From Lederbergia lenta NBRC 16444 (GTDB taxonomy: Bacteria; Bacillota; Bacilli; Bacillales; Bacillaceae_C), in NCBI RefSeq assembly GCF_001591545.1, contig NZ_BCVC01000001.1, positions 1,984,001-2,048,000 of the forward strand: a DNA stretch of 64,000 nt, written 5' to 3'. A model generated the notes under the pieces. That model was not told the origin of the DNA, made no database searches, and saw nothing but the letters and a program-made list of their open reading frames with translations. How positions within the stretch are numbered: the stretch's first letter is position 1; each line of letters begins with the position of its first letter. A program made the position numbers and the translations under genes. Below are positions 61,038 to 64,000 of this stretch, piece after piece.

Positions 61038-63338
61038 ATGAAGGCGCATAAATCAGCTAATTTTTTTTATAAAATGATTACTTTTATAAGTATTTTAAGT
61101 ATTGTGCCCGTCATAATTGTCGGCATTTTTTCTTTCATAAGATCCTCCGACCTCATAGAAGAACATGTTGCTAATGAAAAACAACAAAGCGTGTATCAAA
61201 TACAAACGAATATAGAACAAATTTTAAAAACAGTCGATCATTCTTTGACACACTTCGCTACTTCTTCCCATATAAAACAAGCGCTCAGAGAACCGTTAAC
61301 AACAGAACAATTTCAACTTTATAACCAACTCAAGGAAGAACTAAGTCATCAGCAAACGTTTGATACACGAATCTCCGATGTTGTTTTAGTAAGCTATCCC
61401 CATAGATGGCTCATTAATAATTATGGATTGCAACGATTATCCGAGGAGCAAGCTACTGGAATTCAAAGTACATATGCATCGATAGCTATAGAATCTACAT
61501 GGATGTTTGAAAAGAGCAAACAACCTTTGTATAAACAACTACCAGGTGGCTATTGTGAGTATGATGTAACCCTTGTTAAAAATATCCCATTAACAAGTTC
61601 AAACAAAACAGGAATTGCATTTGCTAATATTCCAACATGTTCATTTCAAAATATATTAAGTCAAAGTAGCGATTCAGAAAGAATTATTATATTGGACAGT
61701 AACTCTATTGTTATTGGTCACACTGATAAAAAGGAAATAGGTAAAAGATATAATGACACTAATATTTTGAAGTTATTGGAAGAGTCCACTTCCGATATCG
61801 GGCAGTTTAACTCCAAATTAAATGAAACCGATTACAAAATTACTTACCGAAAATCTATTTATAATAATTGGACCTACTTATCTCTCGTGAAATTAAGTGA
61901 TTTAAGCAAACAGTCCAGTTCGATTGGCTGGTTTACGTTTTTCACTTGCTTTATTTTAGCTAGTATATCGTTAATCATCGTACTCGTTGGTTCTAAAAGA
62001 ATATATCGTCCTATCAAACGTCTTCAAGATGTGGTTCTACCGTCTTTCACCATGAAAGAAGACAAGAAACCACGTAATGAGTTTGATATTATTGAGAGCA
62101 AAGTACAGTACATGCTTAAACAAAATGATCATCTCGAAGAAACACTTCAAAGCCAAGTGAGTCAATTAAAGCAATTTTTCATACTTAGATTATTAGATGG
62201 AAAAGTAGATAAGGGGGAATTGCCAGGCAAACTAAAATCATTTGGCTATAACCAAGATTTTAAACAGATTAGTATACTCGCTTTACAAATCGACACACTT
62301 GAAAACACTGGATTCGCTAGTAAAGAAGAAGACGTTTTATTATTTGTTATAAATACAATGATAGAAGAACTTATCCCTAGTCAATATCGCATGACTCCTA
62401 TCGTTAAAAATAACGCACAAATCACTATACTTACGAGTAGACACGATACAAAAGAACAGCATATTTACTATTTAAATAATATTGCCGAAACCATTAAGAG
62501 AATAGTGAAAGAAGATTTGAATATCCCTGTCAGTATTGGGATTAGTGAACCTTTTAATGATATTTCTAAATCAAAACATGCATATAAGGAAAGTTTAGAA
62601 GCACTTAAGTATACATTGAAATTTGGAACTGAATCTGTGATCTTCTTCGAGAATTTAGAAAGGGGACAGGCATTCCATACTTACTTTCCAAAACAAATTG
62701 AAAATGAATTATTTGATGCGATTAAAATTAGTGATAAAGATAAGGTTGATGACTTACTCGATCAACTACTTACAGCTATTTTCGAAAAAGATTTAAATCA
62801 CTTACAATATCAAATAGCAATTGTCCGTTTTTTAAATGATTTAATTGAATTAATGCAAACATTAGGAATTGACGTATTAGAATTAGAAGATAATCGATCC
62901 ATGTTCGAAAAAATCCATGAACTTAAATCATTTGCAGAGGTACGAGGTTGGCTTGTAGATATGATTATTAACCCGCTAATAAATAAGATTGAAAAACGAT
63001 CGGAGTCTCAATACAAAAATATTTCCGACAATATCATTCACATTATTCAGGAAGAGTTTGATACTGATATCACACTTGACATTATCGCGGCAAGACTTCA
63101 TTACAATCCAAATTATTTAAGCAGTGTTTTCCGTAAAGAAATGAATATTTCTTTCAGTGAATATTTATCTCTATATCGATTAAATAGTGCAAAGAAATGG
63201 TTATTAGAAACAGATATGTCTGTGAAAGAGATCTCTGAAAGACTCAATTATAATAATCCACAAAACTTTATTCGATCGTTCCGAAAAATCGAAGGGACGA
63301 CTCCCGGCAAATACCGAGAAATAAAAAAGACCTTTTAA
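61038..63338 (+). CDS. Membrane-bound AraC-family regulator (YesS-like)
   Basis: About 766 residues. Two membrane helices (about 11-34 and 294-316) bound a 260-residue extracytoplasmic sensor of the Cache/YesS type. Then come a HAMP-like segment (RIYRPIKRLQD), a long cytoplasmic region and a C-terminal AraC HTH (LDIIAARLHYNPNYLSSVFR; VKEISERLNYNNPQNFIRSF) ending TPGKYRE. In B. subtilis such a protein controls rhamnogalacturonan genes. It faces the pectin-type pseudogenes and precedes an esterase-like gene, both plausible targets. GGAGG before ATG 61038 sets the start. Confidence 0.92.
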   Translation: MKAHKSANFFYKMITFISILSIVPVIIVGIFSFIRSSDLIEEHVANEKQQSVYQIQTNIEQILKTVDHSLTHFATSSHIKQALREPLTTEQFQLYNQLKEELSHQQTFDTRISDVVLVSYPHRWLINNYGLQRLSEEQATGIQSTYASIAIESTWMFEKSKQPLYKQLPGGYCEYDVTLVKNIPLTSSNKTGIAFANIPTCSFQNILSQSSDSERIIILDSNSIVIGHTDKKEIGKRYNDTNILKLLEESTSDIGQFNSKLNETDYKITYRKSIYNNWTYLSLVKLSDLSKQSSSIGWFTFFTCFILASISLIIVLVGSKRIYRPIKRLQDVVLPSFTMKEDKKPRNEFDIIESKVQYMLKQNDHLEETLQSQVSQLKQFFILRLLDGKVDKGELPGKLKSFGYNQDFKQISILALQIDTLENTGFASKEEDVLLFVINTMIEELIPSQYRMTPIVKNNAQITILTSRHDTKEQHIYYLNNIAETIKRIVKEDLNIPVSIGISEPFNDISKSKHAYKESLEALKYTLKFGTESVIFFENLERGQAFHTYFPKQIENELFDAIKISDKDKVDDLLDQLLTAIFEKDLNHLQYQIAIVRFLNDLIELMQTLGIDVLELEDNRSMFEKIHELKSFAEVRGWLVDMIINPLINKIEKRSESQYKNISDNIIHIIQEEFDTDITLDIIAARLHYNPNYLSSVFRKEMNISFSEYLSLYRLNSAKKWLLETDMSVKEISERLNYNNPQNFIRSFRKIEGTTPGKYREIKKTF

Positions 63339-63390
63339 TATAATGGCAGTTTACGAAAAACATGATAAAAATTACTTTCCGGAGGAAAAT

Positions 63391-64000
63391 ATGACTATAT
63401 TATTATGGGAAAAAGAAGCTCCACATGCTAAAGGTGAAACTGCTGAGGATCGGCCTCACCTTATTCCTTACATCGTGAACGAAAATGAAAATCATGCTGC
63501 GGTTGTCATTTGCCCCGGTGGTGGATATGTTCGACGCGCTGATCATGAAGGTGAACCTATAGCTAAATGGTTAAATAGTTTAGGTATTTCAGCTTTTATC
63601 CTACATTATCGCGTAGCACCATATAAACACCCAGTGCCACTAATAGATGCACAGCGAGCGATAAGTCTAGTACGTTATCGTGCAGATGAGTGGAATATTA
63701 ACAAGAATAGAATTGGTATTCTCGGATTCTCTGCTGGCGGACATTTAGCTTCCACTGCTGCGACACTTTATGATTTCCATAATGGAAGATCTAAAGATAA
63801 AATAGACAAAGAAAGTAGTCGCCCGAATATAGCGATTCTATGCTATCCAGTTATATCTTTTAGTAGATTTATTCATGAAGGATCAATGAATAATCTTATC
63901 GGAGATCATGCGGAACAAACATTAAGAGAATACTTATCTAGCGAAAATAATATATCAGAAAGTACACCCCCCGTTTTTATGTGGCATACAGCCGATGACG
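63391..64000 (+). CDS. Alpha/beta hydrolase, acetyl(xylan)-esterase-like (gene leaves at right edge)
   Basis: The first 203 residues of a hydrolase. The oxyanion region is VVICPGGGYVRRADHEGEP, the nucleophile elbow GILGFSAGGHLAST, and the window ends near the acid (TPPVFMWHTADD). There is no signal peptide, so it acts in the cytoplasm on imported material, probably removing acetyl groups from pectin- or xylan-derived oligosaccharides. GGAGGAAAA lies just before ATG 63391, 52 bases after the regulator gene. Confidence 0.9.
   Translation, partial: MTILLWEKEAPHAKGETAEDRPHLIPYIVNENENHAAVVICPGGGYVRRADHEGEPIAKWLNSLGISAFILHYRVAPYKHPVPLIDAQRAISLVRYRADEWNINKNRIGILGFSAGGHLASTAATLYDFHNGRSKDKIDKESSRPNIAILCYPVISFSRFIHEGSMNNLIGDHAEQTLREYLSSENNISESTPPVFMWHTADD

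Noticed and set aside
1-64000. CRISPR array or cas genes, restriction-modification or known phage-defence genes
   Set aside because: No regularly spaced repeats and no Cas, methyltransferase or known defence motifs were seen anywhere in the window.

Overview
The window is low-GC Firmicutes DNA and almost certainly comes from a member of the Bacillaceae. Strong AGGAGG-type ribosome sites, many TTG and GTG starts, cre and PhoP boxes, a squalene-hopene (sporulenol) cyclase and the yjcH-yjcG-yjcF and opuC operons all fit Bacillus or its halotolerant relatives (Oceanobacillus, Virgibacillus, Gracilibacillus). The species cannot be fixed from sequence alone.

Layout. 1-1.25 kb: the end of a sugar PTS permease plus a phosphatase resembling maltose-6'-phosphate phosphatase. 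1.3-13.1 kb: housekeeping and orphan genes (RDD protein, M48 protease with ankyrin repeats, DUF2515 protein divergent from squalene-hopene cyclase, short-chain reductase with a decayed PH-domain gene, a stand-alone MurG, an APH-like kinase, a TIM-barrel isomerase, alkaline phosphatase with a PhoP box). 13.7-18 kb: a GH78 rhamnosidase-like enzyme, a GPH symporter and an AraC regulator, with a cre-like site. 18.3-22.7 kb: chemoreceptor, thermonuclease lipoprotein, membrane protein.

22.93-28.61 kb: a 5.7-kb decaying island integrated in tRNA-Val(GAC). The intact tRNA lies at the right end. A damaged copy of its 3' half lies at the left end. A tyrosine recombinase reduced to its catalytic domain sits just inside the tRNA, and CGTCAACA motifs occur near both ends. 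Cargo: a sugar O-acetyltransferase, frameshifted WYL and YolD-like genes, an HTH protein, and an unusual set of tiny membrane or very basic peptides with dense terminators and a duplicated 70-bp terminator repeat. This is the best place to look for something undescribed.

28.9-32 kb: wreck of an MFS drug exporter beside an intact MarR gene, a MenA-type prenyltransferase, a small protein. 32.1-45.8 kb: a catabolic cluster for reductive pyrimidine breakdown: preT-preA-hydA, two nucleobase permeases and a small protein; then a PucR regulator, (methyl)malonate-semialdehyde dehydrogenase, an omega-amino-acid aminotransferase and alanine dehydrogenase. Together these would take uracil or thymine to dihydropyrimidine, ureido acid, beta-amino acid, semialdehyde and acyl-CoA. 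The beta-ureidopropionase step is not encoded here. A consensus cre site overlaps the preT promoter.

46-54 kb: a DMT-type protein, a TRAP-TAXI transporter (fused permease, DUF1850, binding protein) and the opuC osmoprotectant ABC transporter. 54.3-56.1 kb: yjcHGF. 56.2-64 kb: what remains of a pectin/rhamnogalacturonan-type locus: DUF624 protein, Gfo/Idh/MocA dehydrogenase, large membrane AraC regulator and a truncated acetyl-esterase-like hydrolase, interspersed with pseudogenes of a sugar-phosphate isomerase and a GH105 hydrolase.

At least seven genes carry frameshifts or stops, several at A/T runs. Real decay is likely, because genes are also missing ends, but base-calling errors should be excluded. 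All calls come from reading the sequence; no database search was run.
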